Assembly: GCF_000426245.1 (NCBI RefSeq)
Contig: NZ_AUEZ01000034.1
Coordinates: 1 to 64,000, forward strand
Source: Bradyrhizobium sp. Ai1a-2
GTDB taxonomy: Bacteria; Pseudomonadota; Alphaproteobacteria; Rhizobiales; Xanthobacteraceae
Direction of reading: 5' to 3'
Length of the DNA: 64,000 bases
Shown: positions 1 through 8,053 of the stretch, one piece after another
How the letters are laid out: every line of letters starts with the position of its first letter
Numbering within the stretch: the stretch's first letter is position 1
The notes under the pieces: model-generated
Seen by the model: the letters and a program-made list of their open reading frames with translations, nothing else
What the model was told of the DNA's origin: nothing
Database searches by the model: none
Made by a program: the position numbers and the translations under genes

Positions 1-1
1 C

Positions 2-280
2 TACATCGCCACCGGACGCGCCAAGCGCCCCACCGCCGACAACGGCAAGGTCGGCGGACCGCTGACACAGGCGATGAGAAAAAAGATTGCCGATGGCGGC
101 TTCGACACCCCCTACCGGCTAAGAAAGCAGATCGTGGAGGCGGTGTTCGGACAGATCAAGCAGGCGCGCGGCTTCCGCCAGTTCCTGTTGCGGGGCCTGG
201 CAAACGTGCGTGCCGAATGGGCGATAATCTGCACCGCCCACAACCTCGTGAAGCTCGCTAACCTCGCAAGGCCCCCATGA
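2..280 (+). CDS. IS1182-type transposase, C-terminal part (cut by window edge)
   Basis: The frame is open from the first bases and ends in TGA at 278-280, so only about the last 92 residues are visible. The piece starts YIATGRAKRP and continues through YRLRKQIVEAVFGQIKQARG to a C-terminus rich in HNLVKLANLA. This is the end of DDE transposases of the IS1182/IS5-like group; the glutamate in VEAVFGQIK fits the last residue of the DDE triad. The stop overlaps the first possible ATG of the helicase gene (ATGA at 277-280), so the element's right end lies against or within the 5' edge of the helicase gene. Whether the full transposase is intact cannot be judged here. Confidence 0.8.
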   Translation, partial: YIATGRAKRPTADNGKVGGPLTQAMRKKIADGGFDTPYRLRKQIVEAVFGQIKQARGFRQFLLRGLANVRAEWAIICTAHNLVKLANLARPP

Positions 281-3075
281 GCGGGATTTCGTGTCGAAAT
301 GCGCCAACCAGAAAGCTATCTGGACGGGCTCCTAGTCCCGTGCCGCCGCTCGCCCAGCCCGCGGCCTCGACCGAGGCCGAAGCCCTCCTGCCTGTCCGCT
401 TCCAGAAATGGTTCGCGGCCCGCGGCTGGTCGCCGCGCGAGCATCAGCTCGCGCTGCTCGCCAAGGCGCGCGAAAATCGTTCGGCGTTGCTGATCGCGCC
501 CACCGGCGCCGGCAAGACGCTGGCAGGATTTCTGCCGACATTGGTGGAACTGAGCGCTGTCCCACACCTCCCCCTGAAAGGGGGAGGTCGACACCCGAAG
601 GGTGGCGGGTGGGGGGCAGCCACGGGCACGGAGCAAGCAGCGGACCCCCACCCCAACCCTCCCCCTTTCAGGGGGAGGGAGAATGACCAGCTCGCAAGTG
701 GAGAAGGAGCGAGCTCAAGCGCGGTACGCTCCGACCACGCACGCTCCAACCTCATCTCCACCGGCCGCAGCGTGAAGCGCACCGGCGGCCTCCACACCCT
801 CTACATCTCGCCGCTGAAGGCGCTCGCGGTCGACATCGCGCGCAATCTCGAGGCGCCCGTCGCCGAGATGGGACTGCCGATCAAGATCGAGACCCGCACC
901 GGTGACACGCCGGTGTCGCGCCGACAGCGGCAGCGGCGTTATCCGCCGGATATCCTGCTCACCACGCCCGAGCAGCTCGCGCTGTTGCTCTCATCCGATG
1001 ACGCGCCGTTCCTGTTCTCCTCGCTGAAGCGCATCGTGCTCGACGAACTGCACGCGCTGGTGACCTCCAAGCGCGGCGACCTGCTGTCGCTTGGGCTCGC
1101 GCGGCTGTGGCGGCTCGCGCCCGAGATGCGCGCGATCGGCCTGTCGGCGACGGTCGCTGAGCCGGAACAGCTCGCGCGCTTCCTGGTGCCGCAGCAACCG
1201 GCCGCGCAAATCGCCGCCGACGTCGTCATCGCAGGCGGCGCGGCGCCGCCGATCGTCGAGATGCTGGATACGCGCGAGCGCCTGCCGTGGGCCGGCCACA
1301 CCGCGCGCCATGCGCTCGGCGAGATCTATGAACTGATCCGGCAGAACAAGACCACGCTGGTCTTCGTCAACACGCGCAGCCAGGCCGAGATGCTGTTCCA
1401 GGATCTCTGGCGCATGAACGACGATGGCCTGGCGATCGCGCTGCATCACGGCTCGCTCGACGTCGCGCAGCGCCGCAAGGTCGAGGATGCGATGGCCGCC
1501 GGCCGGTTGCGCGGCGTGGTCTGCACCTCCTCGCTCGATCTCGGCGTCGACTGGGGCGATGTCGATCTCGTCATCAATATCGGCGCGCCGAAGGGCTCGT
1601 CGCGGCTGATGCAGCGCATCGGCCGCGCCAACCACCGTTTCGACGAAGCCTCGCGCGCGGTGCTGGTGCCGGCCAACCGTTTCGAGGTTCTGGAATGCCG
1701 TGTCGCGATCGATGCGATCGCCGAGAACGCGCAGGATACGCCGCCGCTGCGATCGGGCGCGCTCGACGTACTGGCGCAGCATGTGCTCGGCTGCGCCTGC
1801 GGCGAGCCGTTCCTTGCCGACGAATTATATGAGGAGGTGTTGACGTCGGCGCCTTACGCTGCGCTGACACGGGCCGATTTCGACGACATCGTCGATTTCG
1901 TTGCCACCGGCGGTTATGCGCTGAAGACCTACGAGCGCTTCGCGCGCATCAAGCAGGACAAGCAGGGTCGCTGGCGCGTCGCCAATCCCCGGGTGCGGCA
2001 GAGTTATCGTCTCAATGTCGGCACCATCGTCGAGGAAACCATGCTGAAGGTGCGGCTGGTGCGCTCGCGCGCCGGCGGCACCGGCTCGACCGGTGCGCTC
2101 GGCCGTGGCGGCCGCGTGCTGGGAGAGATCGAGGAAGTCTTCATCGAAGGCCTCGTGCCCGGCGACACTTTCGTGTTCGGCGGCGAGGTGGTGCGCTACG
2201 AGGCGCTGGTCGAGGACCATGTCTATGTCTCCCGCGCCAATGACAGGGACGCCAAGGTGCCGTCCTATATGGGCGGCAAATTTCCGCTCTCCACCTATCT
2301 CGCCGAGCGCGTGCGCAAATTGCTCGATGACCGGCGCGCGTGGAATGCGCTGCCGGACCAGGTCCACGAATGGCTGTCGTTGCAGAAGGATTTTTCCCGC
2401 GTGCCCGCGGTGCGCGAACTCCTGGTCGAAACCTTTCCACGCGGCAACAAGCATTATCTGGTCTGCTATCCCTTCGAGGGCCGGCTCGCGCACCAGACGC
2501 TCGGCATGCTGCTGACGCGGCGGATGGAGCGCGCCCGCACCCGGCCGCTCGGCTTCATCGCCAATGAATATGCGGTTGCGATCTGGGGGCTCGGCGATCT
2601 CTCTTTTATGATCCGGCACGGCCAGCTCGATCTCAATGCGCTGTTCAATCCCGATATGCTCGGCGACGATCTCGAAGCATGGCTCGCCGAATCGGCGTTG
2701 ATGAAGCGCACCTTCCGCAATTGCGCCATCATCTCAGGGCTAATCGCGCGTCGCCATACCGGCGAGGAGAAATCGCGGCGTCAGGTGCTGTTCTCGACCG
2801 ATCTCGTCTATGACGTGCTGCGCAAGCATCAGGCCGACCACGTCCTGTTGCGCGCGGCGCGTGCCGATGCCGCAACCGGCCTGCTCGATCTGCGCCGGCT
2901 CGGCGACATGCTCACGCGTATCCAGGGACGAATCACCCACCGGGAACTGGAGCATGTTTCGCCCCTCGCGGTCCCGGTGATGCTGGAAATCGGCCGCGAG
3001 TCAGTCTATGGCGAAGCATCCGACGAGCTCTTGGCGGAAGCTGCCGACGAGCTCATCAAAGAGGCGATGTCGTGA
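277..3075 (+). CDS. Ligase-associated Lhr-type DEXH helicase, with in-frame repeat insertion
   Basis: A 932-residue superfamily 2 helicase of the ligase-associated DNA-damage-response type, an ATP-driven 3'-5' DNA translocase of the Lhr family. Visible motifs: Walker A APTGAGKT (about 74-81), motif Ia YISPLKALA (176-184), DEXH box DELH (256-259), motif III SATV, motifs V/VI around SSLDLGVDWG and QRIGRANHR, then the Lhr C-terminal region. Residues about 95-160, between motifs I and Ia, are a low-complexity Gly/Pro-rich stretch encoded by a palindromic repeat (566-679) and are not part of the family. The neighbour pdeM supports the ligase-associated assignment. The start is uncertain: ATG 277 overlaps the transposase stop, and GTG at 340 is an alternative because family-like sequence (PLAQPAAS) begins there. 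Confidence 0.88.
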   Translation: MSGISCRNAPTRKLSGRAPSPVPPLAQPAASTEAEALLPVRFQKWFAARGWSPREHQLALLAKARENRSALLIAPTGAGKTLAGFLPTLVELSAVPHLPLKGGGRHPKGGGWGAATGTEQAADPHPNPPPFRGRENDQLASGEGASSSAVRSDHARSNLISTGRSVKRTGGLHTLYISPLKALAVDIARNLEAPVAEMGLPIKIETRTGDTPVSRRQRQRRYPPDILLTTPEQLALLLSSDDAPFLFSSLKRIVLDELHALVTSKRGDLLSLGLARLWRLAPEMRAIGLSATVAEPEQLARFLVPQQPAAQIAADVVIAGGAAPPIVEMLDTRERLPWAGHTARHALGEIYELIRQNKTTLVFVNTRSQAEMLFQDLWRMNDDGLAIALHHGSLDVAQRRKVEDAMAAGRLRGVVCTSSLDLGVDWGDVDLVINIGAPKGSSRLMQRIGRANHRFDEASRAVLVPANRFEVLECRVAIDAIAENAQDTPPLRSGALDVLAQHVLGCACGEPFLADELYEEVLTSAPYAALTRADFDDIVDFVATGGYALKTYERFARIKQDKQGRWRVANPRVRQSYRLNVGTIVEETMLKVRLVRSRAGGTGSTGALGRGGRVLGEIEEVFIEGLVPGDTFVFGGEVVRYEALVEDHVYVSRANDRDAKVPSYMGGKFPLSTYLAERVRKLLDDRRAWNALPDQVHEWLSLQKDFSRVPAVRELLVETFPRGNKHYLVCYPFEGRLAHQTLGMLLTRRMERARTRPLGFIANEYAVAIWGLGDLSFMIRHGQLDLNALFNPDMLGDDLEAWLAESALMKRTFRNCAIISGLIARRHTGEEKSRRQVLFSTDLVYDVLRKHQADHVLLRAARADAATGLLDLRRLGDMLTRIQGRITHRELEHVSPLAVPVMLEIGRESVYGEASDELLAEAADELIKEAMS
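566..679. repeat. Palindromic repeat (family G) inside the helicase gene
   Basis: Two G/C-rich hairpins, 566-588 (stem acctccccct, loop gaa) and 657-679 (loop tttca), flank a spacer containing gggtgggggg and gacccccacccc. Copies with the same hairpin-spacer-hairpin plan lie in intergenic DNA at 21305-21427 and 54728-54840. Here the element is read through in frame as a Gly/Pro-rich peptide between helicase motifs I and Ia. Confidence 0.88.
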
Positions 3076-3093
3076 GGCATCGTAGCAAGGAAA

Positions 3094-3798
3094 ATGAACC
3101 CGCGGGGCGCTTCTCTTTCTGTCGTCGATACCCAGAGCGCCTTCGAGGTCGCCGGCGTGACGATGCTGGCCGACCTCTCGGGCACGCTGTTCTGGGAAGA
3201 GCAGCGCCTGCTGGTCGTCTCCGACCTGCACCTGGAAAAAGGCTCCAGCTTCGCCATGCGCGGCGTGCTGCTGCCGCCTTACGACACCGCGGCGACCCTG
3301 GGCCGTTTGGCCGCCGTGGTCGCGCGGCTTGACCCGCGCATGGTGATTGCGCTCGGCGACAGTTTTCATGACCGGCGCGCGCATCAACGGCTGAGCGCAC
3401 AGGACCGCGACGCCATCGCCGCGTTGCAGGCGCGGCGGGAATGGATCTGGATCTCCGGCAACCACGATCCGGCGCTGCCGTCGACGCTTGGCGGCATGGT
3501 CGCCACCGAAGTCGCGATCGGGCGGATCAGATTCCGCCACGAACCAACCGGCGCCATCGGCGAGATTGCCGGCCACTTGCATCCCAAGGCCCGCGTCTCG
3601 ACCCGCGGCCGCGCGGTCGAACGCCGCTGCTTCGCCAGCGACGGCGAACGCGCGGTGATGCCGGCCTTCGGCGCCTACGCCGGCGGCTTAAGCATCCGCG
3701 ACGAAGCCTTCGCAAAACTGTTCGGCACGGCCACCTTCACCGCCCACCTCCTCGGCGACACCAGGCTCCACACCATCGCCGCGTCGCGCTGTTATTGA
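3094..3798 (+). CDS. pdeM: Ligase-associated DNA damage response phosphoesterase PdeM
   Basis: A 234-residue calcineurin-like metallophosphoesterase. Metal-binding motifs appear in the expected order: SDLHLEKG (Asp44, His46), LGDSFHD (Asp89), SGNHD (Asn123, His124) and GHLHPK. The family is usually encoded with an ATP-dependent ligase, an mRNA 3'-end processing-type exonuclease and an Lhr-type helicase, and is thought to act in DNA repair. Here it follows the helicase by 18 bases in the same direction, so the two are probably co-transcribed. The ligase and exonuclease are not in the window; an IS lies on that side. AAGGA sits very close to the ATG, so the start is probable but not certain. 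Confidence 0.88.
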   Translation: MNPRGASLSVVDTQSAFEVAGVTMLADLSGTLFWEEQRLLVVSDLHLEKGSSFAMRGVLLPPYDTAATLGRLAAVVARLDPRMVIALGDSFHDRRAHQRLSAQDRDAIAALQARREWIWISGNHDPALPSTLGGMVATEVAIGRIRFRHEPTGAIGEIAGHLHPKARVSTRGRAVERRCFASDGERAVMPAFGAYAGGLSIRDEAFAKLFGTATFTAHLLGDTRLHTIAASRCY

Positions 3799-3811
3799 TT
3801 GCCGCCACCTC

Positions 3812-3889
3812 CGTCATTGCGAGCGGAGCGAAGCAATCCATGCTTCCGCTTGCGGCGCTATGGATTGCTTCGCTCCGCTCGCAATGACG
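3812..3889. repeat. REP-like palindrome, family A (copy 1)
   Basis: A perfect 30-bp inverted repeat: left arm 3812-3841 begins cgtcattgcgagcggagcg and right arm 3860-3889 is its exact complement, with an 18-base loop. A second copy of the family lies at 25022-25106. It sits just after pdeM, so the transcript could form a long 3' hairpin. Confidence 0.92.
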
Positions 3890-4014
3890 ATGTGGCTGCT
3901 TCGGGTGCGACATATCAACCCGACGGGCAAATCACCAAAAGTCTGTCCACCCCTGCAGCAAAAAACATTCCGCTTTCGTCGTCGGGCAAATCAGTGATTT
4001 AACTTCGCGCGTCT

Positions 4015-4395
4015 CACCCGGATGAGGGGCGGCTCGCGATCGTCACGAACGTTGCGGTGAGATGCGGTGGACGTGATGCGTGTGACTGACGAGCACAGGC
4101 ATCACGGACGGCGAAGTCGTGTGGTCCTGGCGCCCCGACGCTGGCGCTAAGTCCTGAGGGATGGAAACATCCCCAAGGGTGACGGTGGCAAAAGAGCCCG
4201 GTCACCGGGGAGAGCACGAAATAAGCCGTAACACCATCGCGCAGGGAAAGCCGGAATGCTTCGGTTGAACCTGTGGTCCTACCCCCGTGCTTTTTGTTGC
4301 ACGGGGCCCACGGGTGCAACCAGCACCCGGCTTTCCCTGCGCCCTCTATTCATTGAGAGGGCGGAACGAACGCAAAGCTCGGACGCATCGCGCCG
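4015..4395. repeat. Dispersed structured element of unknown function (about 380 bp)
   Basis: A gene-free stretch that I recall, from memory and not from a search, as a sequence recurring through Bradyrhizobium-type genomes, where it is often mis-annotated as short ORFs. One frame reads DGEVVWSWRPDAGAK and another LNLWSYPRAFCCTG. It contains a perfect 16-bp inverted repeat, 4239-4254 pairing with 4327-4342. Inside the 72-base loop are an 8-bp hairpin (4283-4290 with 4299-4306) and a competing 7-bp hairpin (4311-4317 with 4323-4329). Upstream, ggtgac and gtcacc could pair around 4178-4206. No reading frame covers the element convincingly. Confidence 0.6.
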
Positions 4396-4430
4396 CGAGA
4401 ACGCGAACTCACATCCTCATCATACTCCAT

Positions 4431-4530
4431 CGTCATGCCCGCGAAGGCGGGCATCCAGTATCCGGCGGCCTCTCGGCTCAAGCTTAACGGCCTCTGGAAT
4501 ACTGGATCGTCCGCCTTCGCGGACGATGAC
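4431..4530. repeat. Palindromic repeat, family B (copy 1)
   Basis: Begins cgtcatgcccgcgaaggcgg and ends ccgccttcgcggacgatgac, with catccagtat and atactggat pairing further in and ggcggcctctcggctcaa in the loop. The same loop and arms recur at 43324-43432. Confidence 0.9.
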
Positions 4531-4605
4531 TGCGGAAAGCTGTTTGACAATTGAATCAGAATCTCTCCTCGCGTCGTCCCGGCCTTCGCGAGGCGTGAGA
4601 GAATC

Positions 4606-4691
4606 GTAGGATGGGTAGAGCGCAGCGAAACCCATCATTCGTGCGGCTTGCTCCATCGCGATGGGTTTCGCTTTGCTCTCCCCATCCTACG
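4606..4691. repeat. Palindromic repeat, family C (copy 1)
   Basis: Arms gtaggatgggtagagcg and its near-complement ending cccatcctac, with inner arms gcgaaacccat and atgggtttcg. Related copies lie at 18928-19010 and 47543-47622, and a diverged one at 50985-51100. This copy ends five bases before the 3' end of the minus-strand LysR gene and could act as its 3' hairpin. Confidence 0.88.
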
Positions 4692-4695
4692 GCTC

Positions 4696-5559
4696 CTACG
4701 CCGCTTTCGCCTGCACGGTGTCGCAGAACTCCGCGAGCCTGTCGGCAAGCCGCAGCGTAGCGGGGCTGGCGGCGGGGGAGGCGAGGAGGGCGACTTCGGT
4801 CCTGTCGATCGGCGCAAAACCGTCTTTTGCCGTGAGCACGCGGTGATCGGCCTGGATCGCGATCTCCGACAGGATGCTCAGGCCCATGCCGGCGGCGACC
4901 GCGGCCTGGATGCCGGAGAGGCTCGAGGACGTATAGGCCATGTGCCAGGTGCGGCCCGCGCTCTCCAGCGCATGGATCGCGCCTGCGCGATAGAGACAGC
5001 CGGCGGGAAATCCGATCAGCGGCACCGAGCCGCTGCGCGTATCGCGCGGATGCGTCTTGCTGGTGACCCAGTGCACCCGTTCCGGCCACGCCGCGATCGC
5101 GCCCTTCTCGCCGGCGGTGCGCTTGAGCAGCGCGAGATCGAGCTCGCCGCGATTGAGATCGCGCTGCAGGTGCATGCTCTGGTCGGCGCGCACGTCGAGC
5201 CGGAGTGTTGGATGCGAACGCGAGAAGGCGCCGAGCAGTTTTGCCAGCCGATAGGCGGCGAAATCCTCGGGGATGCCGAGCCGGATCGCGCCCTGATAGG
5301 TCGGCCGCGTCACCACATCGCGCGCCTCCTCGGCGAGCGCGAGCAGCCGCCGCGCATAGGAGAGCAGCCGCTCGCCGGCTTCGGTCGGGGTGACGTCCTT
5401 GCCGTTGCGGACCAGCAGCGGCTGGCCGACATCCTCCTCCAGCCGCTTGATCTGCTGGCTGACGGTGGATTGCGTGCGGTGGACGCGCTCGCCGGCGCGG
5501 GTGAAGCCACCGGCATCGACCACCGAGACGAAACTGCGCAGCAGTTCCAGATCGAACAT
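4696..5559 (-). CDS. LysR-family transcriptional regulator
   Basis: 287 residues, the usual LysR length. The N-terminal winged helix-turn-helix is clear (LRSFVSVVDAGGFTRAGERV, then STVSQQIKRLEEDVGQPLLVR), followed by the substrate-binding fold that would sense a small effector. It is transcribed away from an EamA exporter gene with about 97 bases between the starts. That is the classic layout for a LysR protein controlling its divergent neighbour; the effector is unknown. The start MFDLELLRSF is the normal family N-terminus. Confidence 0.92.
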   Translation of the reverse strand: MFDLELLRSFVSVVDAGGFTRAGERVHRTQSTVSQQIKRLEEDVGQPLLVRNGKDVTPTEAGERLLSYARRLLALAEEARDVVTRPTYQGAIRLGIPEDFAAYRLAKLLGAFSRSHPTLRLDVRADQSMHLQRDLNRGELDLALLKRTAGEKGAIAAWPERVHWVTSKTHPRDTRSGSVPLIGFPAGCLYRAGAIHALESAGRTWHMAYTSSSLSGIQAAVAAGMGLSILSEIAIQADHRVLTAKDGFAPIDRTEVALLASPAASPATLRLADRLAEFCDTVQAKAA

Positions 5560-5656
5560 CGCGGCACCTATTCAAAAATCCACTGGCTGCCAGTCTATCA
5601 TTTAATTTCCAAATGGGAAGGCGACGGCCTAGATGGAAGGGCCAAGGAGAAGTCTC
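5560..5656. promoter_or_regulatory. Divergent promoter region of lysR and the EamA exporter gene
   Basis: The 97 bases between the two starts include the palindrome ctggctgccag (5583-5593) in an otherwise A/T-richer stretch. A LysR operator is expected here; the palindrome is the only dyad I can see and is a weak candidate. Confidence 0.4.
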
Positions 5657-6577
5657 ATGTCGCTCGCCCCTTCGGTCGCGGTTACCCGTCAAGGCTTCAA
5701 CCCGCTGCCGCTCTTGATTGCCCTGTTCTGCCTGCTCTGGAGCTACGCCTTCATCGCCGGCAAGATCGGCGTCACCGATTGTCCGCCGCTGATCCTGCTC
5801 ACGGCGCGATTCTCGCTCGCGGGCATCCTGATCCTCGGGTTTCTGGCCCTGCGCCGCGAGGGCTGGCAGCTCTCCTGGCGCGATGTCGCTGTTTATTCGG
5901 TGCTCGGCATTGCCAACAATGCGCTCTATCTCGGGCTTGGCTACACCGGATTGAAGACGGTCTCCGCCGGCATCGGCGGATTGATCGTCTCGGCCAATCC
6001 GGTGTTCACGGCGGTGCTCGCGGCGCTGTTCCTCGGCGAAGTGCTGACCTGGCGCAAGGTCGCGGGCCTCATGCTCGGCGTTGCCGGCGTCGCCTTCATC
6101 GTCTGGCATCGGATCTCCGTCGGCACCGAGCATATGGAAGGCATCGCCTTCACGCTGGCCTCGCTCGCCTCCATCGTCACCGGCACCATCCTGTTCAAGC
6201 TGCTCGCGCCCAAGGGCGGCCTGTGGGTCGGCAATGGCATCCAGAATCTCGTCGGCGGGCTGGTACTGCTGCCATTCGCCTTCACGCTCTCCAGTGTCTC
6301 CGAGATCGTGCCGAGTGCGCGGCTGTTAGGTGCGTTCGTCTTCCTGGTGTTCGGCGGATCGATCCTGGCTTACGCGCTATGGTTTCACCTGCTGAAAGTG
6401 TGTGGGGCCACCGCCGCGAGCGCCTATCACTTCCTAATGCCGCCGCTCGGCATGCTGTTCGCGTTCCTCGTGCTCGGCGAGCATGTCGAGTCCCGCGATC
6501 TGCTCGGCATCATCCCGGTCGCGCTCGGCATCTATCTCGTGACCCGTCCAACCGCGGCGCCTGCATCGCGCGCCTGA
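5657..6577 (+). CDS. EamA/DMT-family exporter
   Basis: About 306 residues with the ten hydrophobic segments and internal two-fold repeat of drug/metabolite transporters (two EamA domains, for example LFLGEVLTWRKVAGLMLGVAGV and LVLGEHVESRDLLGIIPVALGI). It is likely an inner-membrane exporter of a small metabolite or amino acid; the substrate cannot be read from sequence. Start 5657 is preferred because AAGGAG lies seven bases upstream of that ATG, whereas the in-frame ATG at 5633 has none. It is divergent from the LysR gene, which probably regulates it. Confidence 0.9.
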   Translation: MSLAPSVAVTRQGFNPLPLLIALFCLLWSYAFIAGKIGVTDCPPLILLTARFSLAGILILGFLALRREGWQLSWRDVAVYSVLGIANNALYLGLGYTGLKTVSAGIGGLIVSANPVFTAVLAALFLGEVLTWRKVAGLMLGVAGVAFIVWHRISVGTEHMEGIAFTLASLASIVTGTILFKLLAPKGGLWVGNGIQNLVGGLVLLPFAFTLSSVSEIVPSARLLGAFVFLVFGGSILAYALWFHLLKVCGATAASAYHFLMPPLGMLFAFLVLGEHVESRDLLGIIPVALGIYLVTRPTAAPASRA

Positions 6578-6669
6578 CAGCATGTCTTGCTTGTGACACA
6601 TCGGCCGGTCAGGTACAGCGCCGGGAACCGAACCACCTCCGGTTCGTTGTCGCGGCGACTGGACCGGGT

Positions 6670-8016
6670 ATGGCGCAACACAAGGCATCGACTGGCAATC
6701 ACGTAAAGCCCGGCGATAAGCCGGCCCCGAAGGCCAAGCCGCGCCAGCCCTTCGAGCTCAAGCGCTTCCTCAAATCGCTCGGCCCCGGCCTGATCACCGG
6801 CGCCTCCGACGATGATCCGTCTGGGATCGGCACCTACAGCCAGGCCGGCGCGCAGTTCGGCTACGGCATCGGCTGGACCATGCTGTTCACCTTTCCGCTG
6901 ATGGTGGCGATCCAAGAGATTTCGGCCCGCGTCGGCCGCGTCACCGGTCAGGGCATTTCGGGCAATGTGTGCCGGTACTATCCGCTGTGGCTGCTCAACA
7001 TTGTGGTCGCGCTCCTGTTCATCGCCAACACGATCAACATCGCCGCCGATCTCGGCGCGATGGCGGACGCGACGACACTGCTCGTCGGTGGGCACCCCAT
7101 CCTTTATGTGCTGTTCTTCGGGGTGGCGTCGGTGGCGGCCCAGATCTTCCTCGACTACAAGCGCTACGTTGCGGTGCTCAAATGGCTGACGCTCAGCCTG
7201 TTCGCCTATGTCGCGGCGCTTGGATTTGCCCGCATCTCCTGGGGCGAGGCGCTGGCCGGCATACTCATTCCAAGGCTGGCCTGGAATAGCAATTATTTCA
7301 CGACCATCGTCGCGATCTTCGGCACCACGATCTCGCCCTACCTGTTCTTCTGGCAGGCCTCGCAGGAGGCCGAAGACCAGCGCATCGACGCCAAAAAGCA
7401 GCCGCTGATCGAGAAGCACTATGGCGCGAGCCGGGAGTTCTCGCGGATCCGCGCCGACACCATCGTCGGCATGGCGTTCTCGAACCTGATCGCGCTCTCG
7501 ATCATCGTCACGGTCGCCGCGACCTTGCATGTGGCGGGGAAGACCGACATCCAGAGTTCGGCGCAGGCTGCAGAAGCGCTGCGTCCGATCGCGGGCCCGT
7601 TCGCGGAAGCGATCTTCGCGCTCGGCATCGTCGGCACCGGGCTGCTCGCCATTCCCGTGCTCGCGGGCTCAACCGCCTATGCCGTCGGCGAGGGACGCCA
7701 ATGGCCGGTGGGATTGGCGCGCAAGCCGAAGGAGGCGGTCGCCTTCTATGCGGTGCTGGCGCTGTCGGCCGGCTTCGGCATCGCGCTGAATTTCACGTCG
7801 ATCAACCCGATCTCGGCGCTGTACTGGAGCGCGGTCATCAACGGCGTGCTCGCCGTGCCCGTGATGGTGCTGCTGATGGTGATGGCGCGCCGCCACGACG
7901 TGATGGGCCGGTACATCATCACCGGCCCGCTCTATTGGCTCGGATGGCTGTCAACGGTGGCGATGCTGCTGAGCGTCGTTGCGATGGGCGTCGGATGGCT
8001 TCTGGGCGCAGTGTAG
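6670..8016 (+). CDS. Nramp-family metal transporter, non-canonical binding site
   Basis: 448 residues with about eleven membrane segments and an Nramp-like beginning, LGPGLITGASDDDPSGIGTY. In Mn/Fe Nramps helix 1 carries Asp-Pro-Gly-Asn and helix 6 Met-Pro-His. Here the matching sites read DPSG (49-52) and SPY (222-224, in GTTISPYLFFW). It belongs to a bacterial Nramp-related branch whose substrate cannot be inferred from the classical residues; Mg, Al or another ion are possible. The first 35 residues are a basic, proline-rich cytoplasmic tail. ATG 6670 is the start that leaves only family-like sequence. It lies 92 bases after the EamA gene with no obvious functional link. Confidence 0.85.
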   Translation: MAQHKASTGNHVKPGDKPAPKAKPRQPFELKRFLKSLGPGLITGASDDDPSGIGTYSQAGAQFGYGIGWTMLFTFPLMVAIQEISARVGRVTGQGISGNVCRYYPLWLLNIVVALLFIANTINIAADLGAMADATTLLVGGHPILYVLFFGVASVAAQIFLDYKRYVAVLKWLTLSLFAYVAALGFARISWGEALAGILIPRLAWNSNYFTTIVAIFGTTISPYLFFWQASQEAEDQRIDAKKQPLIEKHYGASREFSRIRADTIVGMAFSNLIALSIIVTVAATLHVAGKTDIQSSAQAAEALRPIAGPFAEAIFALGIVGTGLLAIPVLAGSTAYAVGEGRQWPVGLARKPKEAVAFYAVLALSAGFGIALNFTSINPISALYWSAVINGVLAVPVMVLLMVMARRHDVMGRYIITGPLYWLGWLSTVAMLLSVVAMGVGWLLGAV

Positions 8017-8053
8017 CCCGGTTACTTCGGCGCTGCCTGTGCACGCGACAGGC

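Noticed and set aside
4256..4609. Plus-strand open frame of 117 codons inside the dispersed element
   Set aside because: It crosses from the structured element into repeat B, with no conserved protein features; best read as a spurious frame.
4556..6133. Long minus-strand open frame of 525 codons
   Set aside because: It runs across the LysR gene, its promoter and the antisense of the EamA gene; only the LysR frame has domain features. Shadow of high GC.
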